A DNA stretch of 64,000 nucleotides from the NCBI GenBank assembly GCA_023413135.1, contig JAEZQK010000031.1:1-64000 (forward strand). The letters are read 5' to 3'. Position numbers and translations under genes: made by a program. Below are positions 16,667 through 25,337 of the stretch, in pieces. The DNA comes from Bacillota bacterium. GTDB lineage: Bacteria > Bacillota > Clostridia > Christensenellales > Aristaeellaceae. The notes beneath the pieces were generated by a model. The model saw only the letters and a list, made by a program, of their open reading frames with translations. It was not told the DNA's origin and did not search any database. Each line of letters begins with the position of its first letter. Positions within the stretch are counted from its first letter, which is position 1.

Positions 16667-17512
16667 CTATTCCTTGCCCATCCCCTCCAAAATGCCGCGG
16701 ATGAGCTGTTTATGGAAGATGAGATAAAAAAGGATGATCGGCATCGTGCTCAGTGTGGTGGCCGCCAGCAGCACGCCAAAGTTGCCGTTCAGCGAGGTAT
16801 CACCAATCGAGCGCAGCAGCGCGGTCACGGTGAGCATTTCCTTTTTTGTAGCCATGATGATCGGCCACAAAAAGTCATTCCAACTGTTCATGAAGGTGAG
16901 GATCGCCAGGGAAAAGATGCCCGGCGAAAGCATGGGAAAGGCGATGCGCATAAGGATGCGGCTCTCGGAGGCACCCTCCACCCGCGCGTATTCAATGGCG
17001 TCAAGGGGCACCCCGGTGCCGGCAAACTGCCGCATCATGAACACGCCGAAAGCCGGTACGCACCCCGGCACGATCAGCGCCCACAGCTTATTCAGCCCGC
17101 CCAGGCCACGCACGATCAGATAGGCCGGTACGATGTTCGCCACGCTGGGGATCATCATCGAGGCGATCATGACTAGGAACAGACCATTTTTGAAGGGAAA
17201 TTCATACTTGGCAAAGGTATAGCCGGCCAGCGTGCAAAAAAAGCAGGTAAGCATCGTGGATAAAACCGATACAACCACGCTGTTGAGCATATTACGGCAG
17301 AACGGCCAATTTTCAAACAGCAGATGATACATCTGCAAATGAAAGCCCTGCTGCGGGATCAGCGTTATCCTGCGGGAAAAAATCTCGTAATCCTGCTTGA
17401 AGCTTCCCGAAATCATCATCGCGAATGGATAGCACATAACGAGGATGACCGCCAGCAGTGCAACGATGGAGACCGCGCTGTATACTATGCGGCTTGCCCG
17501 CATGGATTTCAT
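16667..17512 (-). CDS. Carbohydrate ABC permease (MalG-type)
   Basis: A 281-residue CUT1 permease with six predicted membrane spans. The EAA loop is EYARVEGASESRILMRIAFPML, with the LSPGIFSLAILTFMNSWNDFLWP segment after it. A first span at residues 12-34 precedes a long outer loop, as in MalG/AraQ proteins. Its start overlaps the preceding permease stop (ATGA at 17512-17509), showing translational coupling. It is the last gene of the LacI operon. The transporter has no ATPase here and probably uses a shared one. Confidence 0.9.
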   Translation of the reverse strand: MKSMRASRIVYSAVSIVALLAVILVMCYPFAMMISGSFKQDYEIFSRRITLIPQQGFHLQMYHLLFENWPFCRNMLNSVVVSVLSTMLTCFFCTLAGYTFAKYEFPFKNGLFLVMIASMMIPSVANIVPAYLIVRGLGGLNKLWALIVPGCVPAFGVFMMRQFAGTGVPLDAIEYARVEGASESRILMRIAFPMLSPGIFSLAILTFMNSWNDFLWPIIMATKKEMLTVTALLRSIGDTSLNGNFGVLLAATTLSTMPIILFYLIFHKQLIRGILEGMGKE

Positions 17513-18399
17513 TGCGCTCCCCCCTTCCCGCGAAAGTGCCCACGCACGGAAAAGGCGCTGAGCGCCATCAAAATCAAAAACAGCATATAGGACATGGCGG
17601 AGGCGTAGCCGACCTTGGAAAACTCATATGCATTGCGGTAAATATACAGCACCAGGTTCAGCGATGAATTGAGCGGGCCGCCCCCGGTAAGTATCATGAC
17701 ATCGCCGATGTTTTGAAAAATCCAAATGGTGGACATCAGCGCCACAAAGAATATCTCCGGTTTGAGCAGCGGCAGGGTGATACGGAAAAACTTTTGCAGG
17801 TCATTCGCACCATCCAGCTCCGCCGCCTCATTCACCGAGGTGGAAATCTTCTGCATGCCTGCCAGCATCACCAGCGAAAAGTAGCCGGTCATTCGCCAGA
17901 TATTCATCAAAGCCACCGAGGTTTTGGACCAGGCGGTTGAATCCAGCCAATTGACTGGGCCCAGTCCCAGCACATCACCCAGCAGTACGTTGACCAGGCC
18001 GCCCTCGGTAGCAAACATGATACGGAAGACGCTAGCCACCACCACCACCGCCGTCACATAAGGCAGCAGCACCACCACCGAATAGATCCGGCGACCGATG
18101 AGCCGCTTGGAATTCAGGATAGAGGCGAACAATAGCGCCAAAAAGGTGCGCAGCGGCACGATGAGCGCCCACAGAACCGCCGTATTGCCCAGCGACTTCC
18201 AAAACAACGCGTCGCGGAACAGCTTTTCGTAATTGGCAAAGCCAACCGATTTGTATGCTCCAAAGCCGGAATAATTTGTAAAGCTGATCATCAAGCCATA
18301 AACGGCGGGGGCCACGGAAAAGACGCCGAATAGAATGTAAAACGGCGAAATCCACAAATAGCAATGCTTATACTTTTTTACGGCACTCCATGTATTCAT
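17509..18399 (-). CDS. Carbohydrate ABC permease (MalF-type)
   Basis: A 296-residue CUT1 permease, MalF/UgpA type. It has six spans and the EAA loop EAAELDGANDLQKFFRITLP. ATG at 18399 with GGGAGGCG is chosen over an upstream start at 18474, which would add 25 residues overlapping an intergenic stem-loop. It pairs with the MalG-type protein encoded after it. The solute-binding protein lies upstream, separated by 180 bp holding a large stem-loop. Confidence 0.9.
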   Translation of the reverse strand: MNTWSAVKKYKHCYLWISPFYILFGVFSVAPAVYGLMISFTNYSGFGAYKSVGFANYEKLFRDALFWKSLGNTAVLWALIVPLRTFLALLFASILNSKRLIGRRIYSVVVLLPYVTAVVVVASVFRIMFATEGGLVNVLLGDVLGLGPVNWLDSTAWSKTSVALMNIWRMTGYFSLVMLAGMQKISTSVNEAAELDGANDLQKFFRITLPLLKPEIFFVALMSTIWIFQNIGDVMILTGGGPLNSSLNLVLYIYRNAYEFSKVGYASAMSYMLFLILMALSAFSVRGHFRGKGGAQ

Positions 18400-18464
18400 C
18401 GCTTCGCCTCCCTTCAAAAGGAAGAGGTGGTACCTGCAGCCTGCCCTGAAAGCAGAGGACCTTA

Positions 18465-18542
18465 CACTTTTCATCCACCGCGGATTCCGCGCACCAGCCG
18501 AGCAAAGCGGTGGCTGGTGCGCAGGGCCGCATATGAAAAGTG
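18465..18542 (-). other. Intercistronic stem-loop after the solute-binding protein gene
   Basis: GCGCACCAGCC (18489-18499) pairs with GGCTGGTGCGC (18512-18522), and an outer stem CACTTTTCAT/ATGAAAAGTG (18465-18474, 18533-18542) encloses it. There is no U-run, so it is not a standard terminator. Its place between the binding-protein gene and the permease genes fits an mRNA-stabilising or processing structure that raises binding-protein output. Confidence 0.7.
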
Positions 18543-18581
18543 AGGAACCAAGAAAATGACGCTGTGATTTTTCCGATATGA

Positions 18582-19880
18582 TCAGATCTCGTTGATGCGT
18601 TTGATGATCTCAGCCACAGCATCTTCCGGCGTATAGGCATTGTTTACAAACAGCTCGCCCAGCACTTCGCCGATGATGGCTTCAGCCTCGGAAAATCTGG
18701 CATCCTTGTAAACCACCTTGGGGGATGCATCCAACAGAATCCTGGCGAACTCGGTCACCACCTGCTGATCTCCAAAGGCCTTCCACGGTTCGGTACCGGC
18801 CTCGATCACCTTGTTGATGCCGGGGATATAGGCAGTGGTATACTTGGCCATGATGCCGTTCTCATTGACGTTGGAGAACTTCAGGCATGCTTCTTCCGAC
18901 AACGCAAGGTACGCGACCAGCGCCTTGGCAGCCTCGGGATGCTTGGTGTTGGCATTGATGACATAGTATTCCGTGTTGTGGATATAGGTAGCCGGGCCGT
19001 CCGGCGTGAACTTCATCGCCGGGGCGATGCGCAATTGGCCGTATCCGCCCTTGCCGGCCGGATCAACGTTGTTCTCGTAATAGGCAGCCTGACTGCACAC
19101 CGCGGGGAACGCGGCGATCTTACCCTCATTAAACGCCGGCCAATAGTCACCCTCGGAGCTGGCCTGCGGGCTGGGATGGAAGATGCCGGCTTCCAGGCCC
19201 TTCTGGATGAGCTGAATGGCCTCCACGCCCTTATCAAGCGTCGGGTTTCCGCCTTCGTCGAATACGGAACCGCCCAGCATGTTGATGTACCACATGAACG
19301 TTTCCGTGGGGCTGGAGGGCAGGAAGGCGCCGGCGTAATATCCGTTTTCCTTCAGCTTCAGCGCCTGCTCAAAGTACTCGTCATAAGTGGTTGGAGGCGT
19401 GAGACCCAGTTGGTCGTAGATATCCTTGCGGTACATGAACACATAGGCCAATGTCGCCTGGTTCGGTACACCAAAGATCTTGCTATCCACCGTCGCGGTG
19501 CCCATGATGGGCAGCACATCGCCTGCCGGCACCATCGGCGTCAGGTCCATCAGCCAGCCGGCATCGATGAATTGACGCACAAACACATCGTGCACGATCA
19601 TGATATCCGGCACGCTCTCGCCGCTGGACAACTGCACGCGCATTTTGGTGGGGTATTCCGCATAGGAATACTTTTCGAAATTGACTGTGACATTGGGATG
19701 GGCCGCCAGGTAATCCTTCAAAACCACCTCCGCCACCGAGGTCAAATGGGCGCCGCCCATGATGTTGAGGGTCACCGGCTCTTCGGGCATCACAGGTGTT
19801 TCCGCCAAAGCGGAAACGCTGGCCGCAGCCATGGACAGGAGCAGCGCTAGGGTAAGCAGCAATCCGAGTAGCTTTTTCAT
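18582..19880 (-). CDS. Sugar ABC transporter solute-binding protein
   Basis: A 432-residue extracellular binding protein, family 1 (SBP_bac_1). A signal peptide covers residues 1-27 (LLGLLLTLALLLSMAAASVS, then ALAE). No lipobox cysteine is seen, so the anchoring mode is unclear. The mature protein has VTLNIMGGAHL, QLSSGESVPDIMIVHDVF and the late segment EAAKALVAYLALSEEACLKF, typical of CUT1 receptors. AAAGGAGG precedes the start. It delivers a sugar to the two permeases encoded after it. Confidence 0.9.
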   Translation of the reverse strand: MKKLLGLLLTLALLLSMAAASVSALAETPVMPEEPVTLNIMGGAHLTSVAEVVLKDYLAAHPNVTVNFEKYSYAEYPTKMRVQLSSGESVPDIMIVHDVFVRQFIDAGWLMDLTPMVPAGDVLPIMGTATVDSKIFGVPNQATLAYVFMYRKDIYDQLGLTPPTTYDEYFEQALKLKENGYYAGAFLPSSPTETFMWYINMLGGSVFDEGGNPTLDKGVEAIQLIQKGLEAGIFHPSPQASSEGDYWPAFNEGKIAAFPAVCSQAAYYENNVDPAGKGGYGQLRIAPAMKFTPDGPATYIHNTEYYVINANTKHPEAAKALVAYLALSEEACLKFSNVNENGIMAKYTTAYIPGINKVIEAGTEPWKAFGDQQVVTEFARILLDASPKVVYKDARFSEAEAIIGEVLGELFVNNAYTPEDAVAEIIKRINEI

Positions 19881-19897
19881 TTAGCTTCCTCCTTTAT

Positions 19898-20812
19898 TTA
19901 TTCCCCGGCCACAAAATCGAACCGGGCAATATACCGTTTCAAATGCCTGTCCCGCGTTTTGACCACCACGCCCCAGCAGGTGTTGATGTCCTGCCCGTCG
20001 CCGGCAAAAATACCTGCCGCGCGATTGATGCACGGGCAAACAGGCTCAAAGGTCAGGCCATCTTCGCTCCAGTACAGGCTTTGCGTTCCGCGTGGGTCGT
20101 TCCAATCGCCACCATAGATTAGTCCCTCGTCGGTATCCTTCAGGCCGGAAAGATACAGGTAACCATGCTTATACGGCCAGATTGCGAACGCGTGGCCCTT
20201 AATGAGCGGATTGCCTGCATGGCGGGTATACGGTCCCAACAGCGCCGGGCTTTCCGCCATGCCCACCAATGTGCCGTCGGCCTGGCAGCCCCGCGGACTC
20301 CCCTTATAGTACAGGCGAAAACGATCGCCCACTTTCAGAATGGTCACATCGTCGGCCGAATCAAAGTCCCAGCCGCTGCCCGAGGGTCCGAACAGCGGGG
20401 TATGCATAACGCGCTGAAACACTCCGTCGGGTTTATCCGCCACCGCCAGGCCCACATAGCGGAAGTGGTTGGTTTTGCCGTAATCTTTATCCACTCCGGT
20501 ATACACCATGTAGTACCTGCCATCAAAGCACATAACGTTGGCGGTCAGCACGCCGCCGGCGTCAAACCCCTCTTCGGCGGGCAGCAGCGCATCCGTAAGC
20601 GGCGACCAGCGGATGCCGTCCAACGAGCTGGTCCTCATGATCTTGGTGTCGTAAAAATGTTCGAACGGACGGTCGTTCCTGTGCTGTGTCACCCACAAGT
20701 GATACTTGCCGCCCGCATAGATGATGTTGGACGGATCATGGTTGTTGTCGTCAGGCAATCCTTCCGTTTCCACAAATACCTGATTGGTCCGCTTCAGTTC
20801 CTCCGGGATCAT
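19898..20812 (-). CDS. GH43-like five-bladed beta-propeller glycosidase
   Basis: A 304-residue protein without a signal peptide. NHDPSNIIYAGGKYHLWVTQ near residue 25 resembles the catalytic-base motif of the GH43/GH32/GH117 propeller enzymes, and DSADDVTILKVGDRFRLYYK is a typical second blade. GGGAGGCGG precedes the ATG. It is encoded between a sugar transporter and a PfkB kinase with an aldolase, so it probably splits an imported oligosaccharide in the cytoplasm to give the sugar they use. The exact family and linkage cannot be assigned by eye. Confidence 0.7.
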   Translation of the reverse strand: MIPEELKRTNQVFVETEGLPDDNNHDPSNIIYAGGKYHLWVTQHRNDRPFEHFYDTKIMRTSSLDGIRWSPLTDALLPAEEGFDAGGVLTANVMCFDGRYYMVYTGVDKDYGKTNHFRYVGLAVADKPDGVFQRVMHTPLFGPSGSGWDFDSADDVTILKVGDRFRLYYKGSPRGCQADGTLVGMAESPALLGPYTRHAGNPLIKGHAFAIWPYKHGYLYLSGLKDTDEGLIYGGDWNDPRGTQSLYWSEDGLTFEPVCPCINRAAGIFAGDGQDINTCWGVVVKTRDRHLKRYIARFDFVAGE

Positions 20813-20825
20813 ATCGGCCGCCTCC

Positions 20826-21770
20826 CTAATTATCTAACGAAATCGGATGCAGTGTAATTTGACTGCGATATATTTCCATATCATTCAGCGAAAAATCGCA
20901 TATGCCCGGGCTGGCGGCGTTCGCCACGCCGCAGGCCGCCGCCAGCCTGAGCGTATTGGGTACCGTGAGCCCCCGTGAAACGCCAACCGCAAAGCCCGCC
21001 ACCGTGCAATCACCGCAGCCTATGGTACTGTCCACCGTTACGACCGGCACATCGATCTTATAGCAAACGTTATCTGTCACAAACAGTGCACCATTCCTGC
21101 CCAGGGATACGAGCACGCTCTCCATGCTGCTGGAAAGCGCCTGCCTGGCAAGGAGCCCGATGGCATCCAAATCACGGGTATCCTCCGCCGCGAACATGTT
21201 CAGCAGCTCATTGCGGTTCGGCTTGAACAAGTGATACCTGCCTCCGATGGACTGCTGCAGATGGTCGCCGTTGGAATCAAGGAAGCATTTGGCGCCGGCC
21301 GCTTCACAAATATGGCTGATCCGGCTGTACATATCGGCAGGCACGCCGCCGATCAGGATACCGGAGCAGATCACCAAATCCCCTTCCACAATATCATCAA
21401 TCAGCGCCTCCATCAGCCTGCGCACATCATCTTCTGATACCGATACGCCGCGCTCGATGATCTCGGTTTCCTTTTTCAGCGCGTTATCAATAATGTTAAT
21501 GGTGACGCGCGTTTCACCCTCTACCTCAATGAACCGGTTGATGCAGCCGCAGCGGCTCGTTTCCTCCGCCACCAGGCAGCCATTCACGCCCCCGATAAAA
21601 CCATATACGGTTACCGGCTCTCCCAATAAGGCACAGGCGCGGGCCACGTTGATTCCCTTGCCGCCTACCGACAGCCGGGGGGTATTATCCCGGTATTGCC
21701 TGCCTGTTTGAAAGGCGTCGATCATGTAGATGCGGTCGATCGCCGGATTCAGGCATAGCGCACGAATCAC
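20826..21770 (-). CDS. PfkB-family sugar-phosphate kinase (FruK/LacC-like)
   Basis: A 314-residue kinase of the 1-phosphofructokinase/tagatose-6-phosphate kinase group. It begins LCLNPAIDRIYMID, carries SVGGKGINVARACALLG for substrate binding, and ends with STIGCGDCTVAGFAVGV. The catalytic aspartate of the usual GAGD motif is kept, with cysteine replacing alanine. The start appears to be GTG at 21770 with GGGGAGG upstream. The aldolase gene precedes it, so the pair should turn a ketose phosphate into triose phosphates. Whether it acts on fructose 1-phosphate, tagatose 6-phosphate or another ketose is open. Confidence 0.85.
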   Translation of the reverse strand: MIRALCLNPAIDRIYMIDAFQTGRQYRDNTPRLSVGGKGINVARACALLGEPVTVYGFIGGVNGCLVAEETSRCGCINRFIEVEGETRVTINIIDNALKKETEIIERGVSVSEDDVRRLMEALIDDIVEGDLVICSGILIGGVPADMYSRISHICEAAGAKCFLDSNGDHLQQSIGGRYHLFKPNRNELLNMFAAEDTRDLDAIGLLARQALSSSMESVLVSLGRNGALFVTDNVCYKIDVPVVTVDSTIGCGDCTVAGFAVGVSRGLTVPNTLRLAAACGVANAASPGICDFSLNDMEIYRSQITLHPISLDN

Positions 21771-21806
21771 ATCACTCCTCCCCTTTCTCCATCATTCTGC
21801 TTAAGG

Positions 21807-22730
21807 TCAGGCATGACCGGCGCTGTGCAAAACATCGCGCATCTTCCGCCGCACCTCTTTACATAACCCATCCTTCGCCGCGGCAAGGTATTTGCGCGGG
21901 TCATATCGCTCCGGCTGCGCGCCCAGCATCCGCCGCACCGCCGCCGTATACGCAAGGAAATTATCCACATCCATATTCGCTTTGCTGATGCCCCACTGCG
22001 CGCAGGCGGCAATGTCCGCCTCCCCGGCGTTTTTCAGGTACGCCACCCGGCCGCCCTGCTCGTTCACCGCATCCACCATCGGCGCCGGCAGCGACGCCGC
22101 GCCGTGCAGCACCAGAGGATACCCCGGCAGTGCTTCGCCGATGGCGCGCAATGTATCAAAAGCGATGGGCAACGGCCGGTCCGATATCACGCCGCCGTGG
22201 GAAGTACCCACTGAGACCGCCAGGCTGTCACAGCCGGTGGCCTGTACAAAGGCTTTGGCCTGTCCAGGATCGGTAAAAACGGCCTTTTCGGCGAACACCA
22301 TATCCTCAAAGCCCGGCAGGCAGCCCAGCTCCGCTTCCACCGCCACGCCGCGGGTATGGGCATAAGCCACTACCTCCTGCGTTTTTATCACGTTTTCCTC
22401 ATATGGCAAGTGGGAGCCGTCAAACATCACAGCCTGTACCCCCGCGTCAACGGCCTCCTTGCAGGATGCCACATCGGCGCAATGGTCGTGCTGTACAAAC
22501 ACCGGTGCTTCCCGGCGCCTGGCGGCCATTTTCAGTTGTTCCACAAACAGCGGCCAATCGCCCTGATACTTGCGGGCGCCCATGGAGATCTGCAAAATTG
22601 CAGGCGAGCGCTCCAGGCATGCTGCTTCCAATACGGCGGACGCAAAATCCATATTAAACACGTTGAATGCTCCGATAATATAGCTTTCCCTGCGTGCCTG
22701 GCCCAGCAGCTCTATGGGAGATATCAGCAT
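21807..22730 (-). CDS. Class II ketose-bisphosphate aldolase (FbaA/GatY family)
   Basis: A 307-residue zinc-dependent aldolase. It begins YIIGAFNVFNMDFASAVLEA. The metal and catalytic region is PVFVQHDHCADVASCKEA. AEAELGC, SVGTSHGG, LHGAASLP and GISKANMDVD are the expected phosphate- and metal-binding blocks. It cleaves fructose- or tagatose-1,6-bisphosphate type substrates into dihydroxyacetone phosphate and an aldehyde. It is the first catabolic gene after the LacI regulator, and a candidate operator lies just upstream of its ribosome-binding site. Confidence 0.88.
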   Translation of the reverse strand: MLISPIELLGQARRESYIIGAFNVFNMDFASAVLEAACLERSPAILQISMGARKYQGDWPLFVEQLKMAARRREAPVFVQHDHCADVASCKEAVDAGVQAVMFDGSHLPYEENVIKTQEVVAYAHTRGVAVEAELGCLPGFEDMVFAEKAVFTDPGQAKAFVQATGCDSLAVSVGTSHGGVISDRPLPIAFDTLRAIGEALPGYPLVLHGAASLPAPMVDAVNEQGGRVAYLKNAGEADIAACAQWGISKANMDVDNFLAYTAAVRRMLGAQPERYDPRKYLAAAKDGLCKEVRRKMRDVLHSAGHA

Positions 22731-22746
22731 ATGCCCTCTTCCTTTA

Positions 22747-22763
22747 TGCGAAACGTTTTCTAT
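22747..22763. promoter_or_regulatory. Candidate LacI-type operator before the aldolase gene
   Basis: TGCGAAACGTTTTCTAT has a near-palindromic centre (GAAACGTTTTC). It matches TAGCAAACGTTCTCTAT at 23826-23842, upstream of the lacI-type gene, at 13 of 17 positions. A central CG pair is typical of LacI/GalR operators. Confidence 0.6.
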
Positions 22764-22802
22764 CGAGAGAAATAAAAGTGGGAAGTATATGATCCCGGTC
22801 CT

Positions 22803-23810
22803 TTAAGGCGCCGCCACCGAATTACGCATGGCAATGGAAATTTCCATATGCTCCTGTATCGGAGGCTTGCCATTGCCATTGGTGATCCTCTCCAGCGCCA
22901 GGCGCCCGGCGATCAGCCCCATGGAGAAGGAATCCTGGACAGAGGAAGTAATTTTCGTATCGATCAGCGCCTGCATATCCAACTCGCCAAAGGAGACAAG
23001 CGAAATGTCCTGCGGCACGCGCAGCGACAGCTCTTTAAGCGCCTGAAGCGCCCCGGCCACCATCACATTGTTCGCGCAGAATATGGCCGTCGGCGGCTTC
23101 TCGCCTGAAAACAATTTGTATGTCCAGGCCCGGGCATCCTCCTGGGTGAAGTTGCTGCCGCTAATGTTGCGGCTGACAGGCTTCAAACCGGCTTCCTTGT
23201 GGGCGGCCATGAAGCCCTCGTACCGCGCCAAGCCGGAGCTGACGGAAAGCAGCACATTGACGATGGCGATATCGCGATGACCGTGCTGGATGAGGATGCT
23301 GGTCAATTCCCTGGCGATTTCAAAATTTTTCTCCAGCACGCAGTCCGCCTTGATATCTGGCAGAAAGCGGTCCACCAGAATGACAGGAATGTGGGCATTG
23401 ACAAAGGGCTGGAGCGCCTGGCCGGAGCTGTCGGCCGAAGCGATGATCAGCGCCGCCACACGCTTTTCCAACAGCGCGGACAAGAGCTGCCGCTCCTTTT
23501 TCACATCGCCGTTGCTGCCCGCGATCAGAATATTGTACCCCTGCTGCATGACCGTGCTTTCGATGCCCTTGGCTATGCCTACAAAGAACGGGCTGCCGAT
23601 ATCGGCGACCACAAGGCCGATCATATCGGTCTTTTGGGTCTTCAGGCTGCGCGCAGCGGAATTGGGCGTATAGGCCAATGCCTTGATGACCTCAAGCACC
23701 CGCTCGCGCACTTCGGCGCTGACCGGATAATTATCATTGAGCACCCGCGACGCCGTGGATACCGAAACCCCCGCCATCGCGGCGACATCCTTCAGGGTCG
23801 CGCTCTTCAT
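22803..23810 (-). CDS. LacI family transcriptional regulator
   Basis: A 335-residue regulator. The N-terminal helix-turn-helix and hinge read TLKDVAAMAGVSVSTASRVL and AYTPNSAARSLKTQKT. The rest is a periplasmic-binding-protein-like sensor (MIGLVVADIGSPFFVGIAKG, and FCANNVMVAGALQALKEL). It heads the minus-strand operon of aldolase, kinase, glycosidase and transporter, and probably represses it until a sugar or sugar phosphate binds. Two matching operator candidates flank its gene, one overlapping its own promoter region, consistent with autoregulation. Confidence 0.92.
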   Translation of the reverse strand: MKSATLKDVAAMAGVSVSTASRVLNDNYPVSAEVRERVLEVIKALAYTPNSAARSLKTQKTDMIGLVVADIGSPFFVGIAKGIESTVMQQGYNILIAGSNGDVKKERQLLSALLEKRVAALIIASADSSGQALQPFVNAHIPVILVDRFLPDIKADCVLEKNFEIARELTSILIQHGHRDIAIVNVLLSVSSGLARYEGFMAAHKEAGLKPVSRNISGSNFTQEDARAWTYKLFSGEKPPTAIFCANNVMVAGALQALKELSLRVPQDISLVSFGELDMQALIDTKITSSVQDSFSMGLIAGRLALERITNGNGKPPIQEHMEISIAMRNSVAAP

Positions 23811-23825
23811 TCGGTCACCGCCTTA

Positions 23826-23842
23826 TAGCAAACGTTCTCTAT
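23826..23842. promoter_or_regulatory. Candidate LacI-type operator before the lacI-like gene
   Basis: TAGCAAACGTTCTCTAT lies between the -10 element at 23847-23852 and the start codon at 23810, where a bound repressor would block transcription. It shares its core with the site at 22747-22763. Confidence 0.6.
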
Positions 23843-23846
23843 CCAC

Positions 23847-23875
23847 AGAATACCACACAGCCCGATGCTTGTCAA
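23847..23875 (-). promoter_or_regulatory. Promoter of the LacI operon
   Basis: On the minus strand, TTGACA (23875-23870) and TATTCT (23852-23847) are separated by exactly 17 bp. The LacI-type gene starts 37 bp downstream of the -10. Confidence 0.85.
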
Positions 23876-23908
23876 CCGTCAACTGCAATTTCATATACCA
23901 CTGAGGGC

Positions 23909-23945
23909 AAAAAAAGGAAGCATTGCCGGCCAATGCTTCCTTTTT
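23909..23945. terminator. Terminator of the long glycan operon
   Basis: GGAAGCATTG-CCGG-CCAATGCTTCC is a strong stem, flanked by seven A on one side and five T on the other. It ends minus-strand transcription after the GH32 gene (stop at 23987) and separates it from the LacI operon. Confidence 0.88.
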
Positions 23946-23986
23946 GTTCCGCCAAGCAGATCAATGCATGTTATGGATATACCTCT

Positions 23987-25333
23987 TCATAAAAGCGCTG
24001 CTTCCACGCTCACCTTTCCCTGCGTCCGGATATTTGTATATCTTTCCCCCGGGAAAACAAGCATGGTATTTACATACGTCCCCTGATCGGCATAGAATTC
24101 CGCAAGCGTATGATCGACGATCAGCCGCATGTCAAATGCACCCTGCACAAGCCGCGGTATGGCGGCAACGCTGTACAGGGGGCTGCCGAATCTTTCATGG
24201 AATTTCGATTCCCCCGCTTTCGTGCGGTCAGTGAAGATGCCGTTGCTTTCATCCAGCCCAAAGCGCAATGCTTCCCCAAGCCGGTTGACAAGCCTTACCT
24301 CAAACGGGCCTTCCGCATGTATGCGCAGCTCATATGCGCCTTCCGGCAATCCGCCCCCATCCTTTAAGGGAGCAGCTTTTCCGCCGCCGGTCATCGGGTC
24401 GGCGGCCAGGCGGACCCCCTTAAGCGTATCCACCAGCGACAATTTGCGCGGCAGCGTCATGCAGCCCCTGTAATTCCCCGCCGGAACATTGCCCGCATAG
24501 GCGGGGCTCGCCGCCCAGCCCAGGTAGATCCTCTCCGCCGTGTTGCTGTAGGTAACGCCCGCATAATTGTCCAGTCCCGCGTCCACCATCAGCGCCTGCT
24601 TCTGTTCGTCCATCCTGTGAAAGGTTTCGCCGTCATACTCTCCCAGATAGTACTGCATCCTGCTGCCGCCAACCTCCGCCGGGGCGGCCATGCTGACCAG
24701 CAGCACCCATATTTTCCGCCCGTCCGGCGCGGTCAGCAAAAACAAGTCGGGGCATTCAAAAACATGTCCATACCTGTTTTCATCCTTGCCGAAGGAGCCC
24801 GTTTTTTCCCACGTACGCATGTCTTTGGAACGGTAGAATGCTATGCAATCCTTCGCCGCCAGCGCCATAGCCCAGCAGCGCTCCTTCTCATACCAAAAAA
24901 CCTTGGGATCACGAAAATCCGATATGCCGGGGTTTTCGATGACGGGATTTCCTTCATACGGCACAAAATGCACGCCGTCAAGGGAATATGCAATGCTCTG
25001 GCATTCGCATTCCCCGTGCTGCGTGTACATGGCGATCATTGCACCCTGGCCAAAACCGGCGGTATTATTGGTGTCGATCACAGCACTTCCCGAAAAAATG
25101 GTACCCAGATCATCGGGATACAGGGCGATACCCAGTTCCCTCCAATTGAACAGGTCATCGCTGACCGCGTGCAGCCAGTGCATGGGTCCCCATACGGTGT
25201 CGTTGGGATTGTGCTGCGCAAAAAGATGGTACTGCTCCCCGTCGTATAAAAGCCCGTTGGGGTCGTTGATCCAGCCGTTTTGCGGCGTAAAGTGCAGTTT
25301 GGGCCGGCCCTTTTGAATCCAGTTCTTATCCAT
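23987..25333 (-). CDS. Beta-fructofuranosidase, GH32
   Basis: A 448-residue glycosidase of the invertase/levanase family without a signal peptide. The catalytic triad motifs are all present: NGWINDPNGLLYDG (nucleophile Asp), ISDFRDPKVFW (transition-state Asp) and VFECPDLFLL (acid/base Glu). The N-terminal five-bladed propeller is followed by the usual beta-sandwich. ATG at 25333, five bases past the GH2 stop, is chosen over an upstream start at 25501 that would overlap GH2. It releases fructose from sucrose, its phosphate or fructo-oligosaccharides inside the cell. It is the last gene of the operon. Confidence 0.92.
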   Translation of the reverse strand: MDKNWIQKGRPKLHFTPQNGWINDPNGLLYDGEQYHLFAQHNPNDTVWGPMHWLHAVSDDLFNWRELGIALYPDDLGTIFSGSAVIDTNNTAGFGQGAMIAMYTQHGECECQSIAYSLDGVHFVPYEGNPVIENPGISDFRDPKVFWYEKERCWAMALAAKDCIAFYRSKDMRTWEKTGSFGKDENRYGHVFECPDLFLLTAPDGRKIWVLLVSMAAPAEVGGSRMQYYLGEYDGETFHRMDEQKQALMVDAGLDNYAGVTYSNTAERIYLGWAASPAYAGNVPAGNYRGCMTLPRKLSLVDTLKGVRLAADPMTGGGKAAPLKDGGGLPEGAYELRIHAEGPFEVRLVNRLGEALRFGLDESNGIFTDRTKAGESKFHERFGSPLYSVAAIPRLVQGAFDMRLIVDHTLAEFYADQGTYVNTMLVFPGERYTNIRTQGKVSVEAALL

Positions 25334-25337
25334 ATCA

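Noticed and set aside
18939..19850. 303-codon plus-strand open frame
   Set aside because: Antisense shadow of the solute-binding protein gene at 18582-19880; no start signals.
22747..22763. Catabolite-responsive element (cre) instead of a LacI-specific operator
   Set aside because: The spacing around AAACG does not fit the cre consensus, and the same sequence recurs at the local lacI-type gene.
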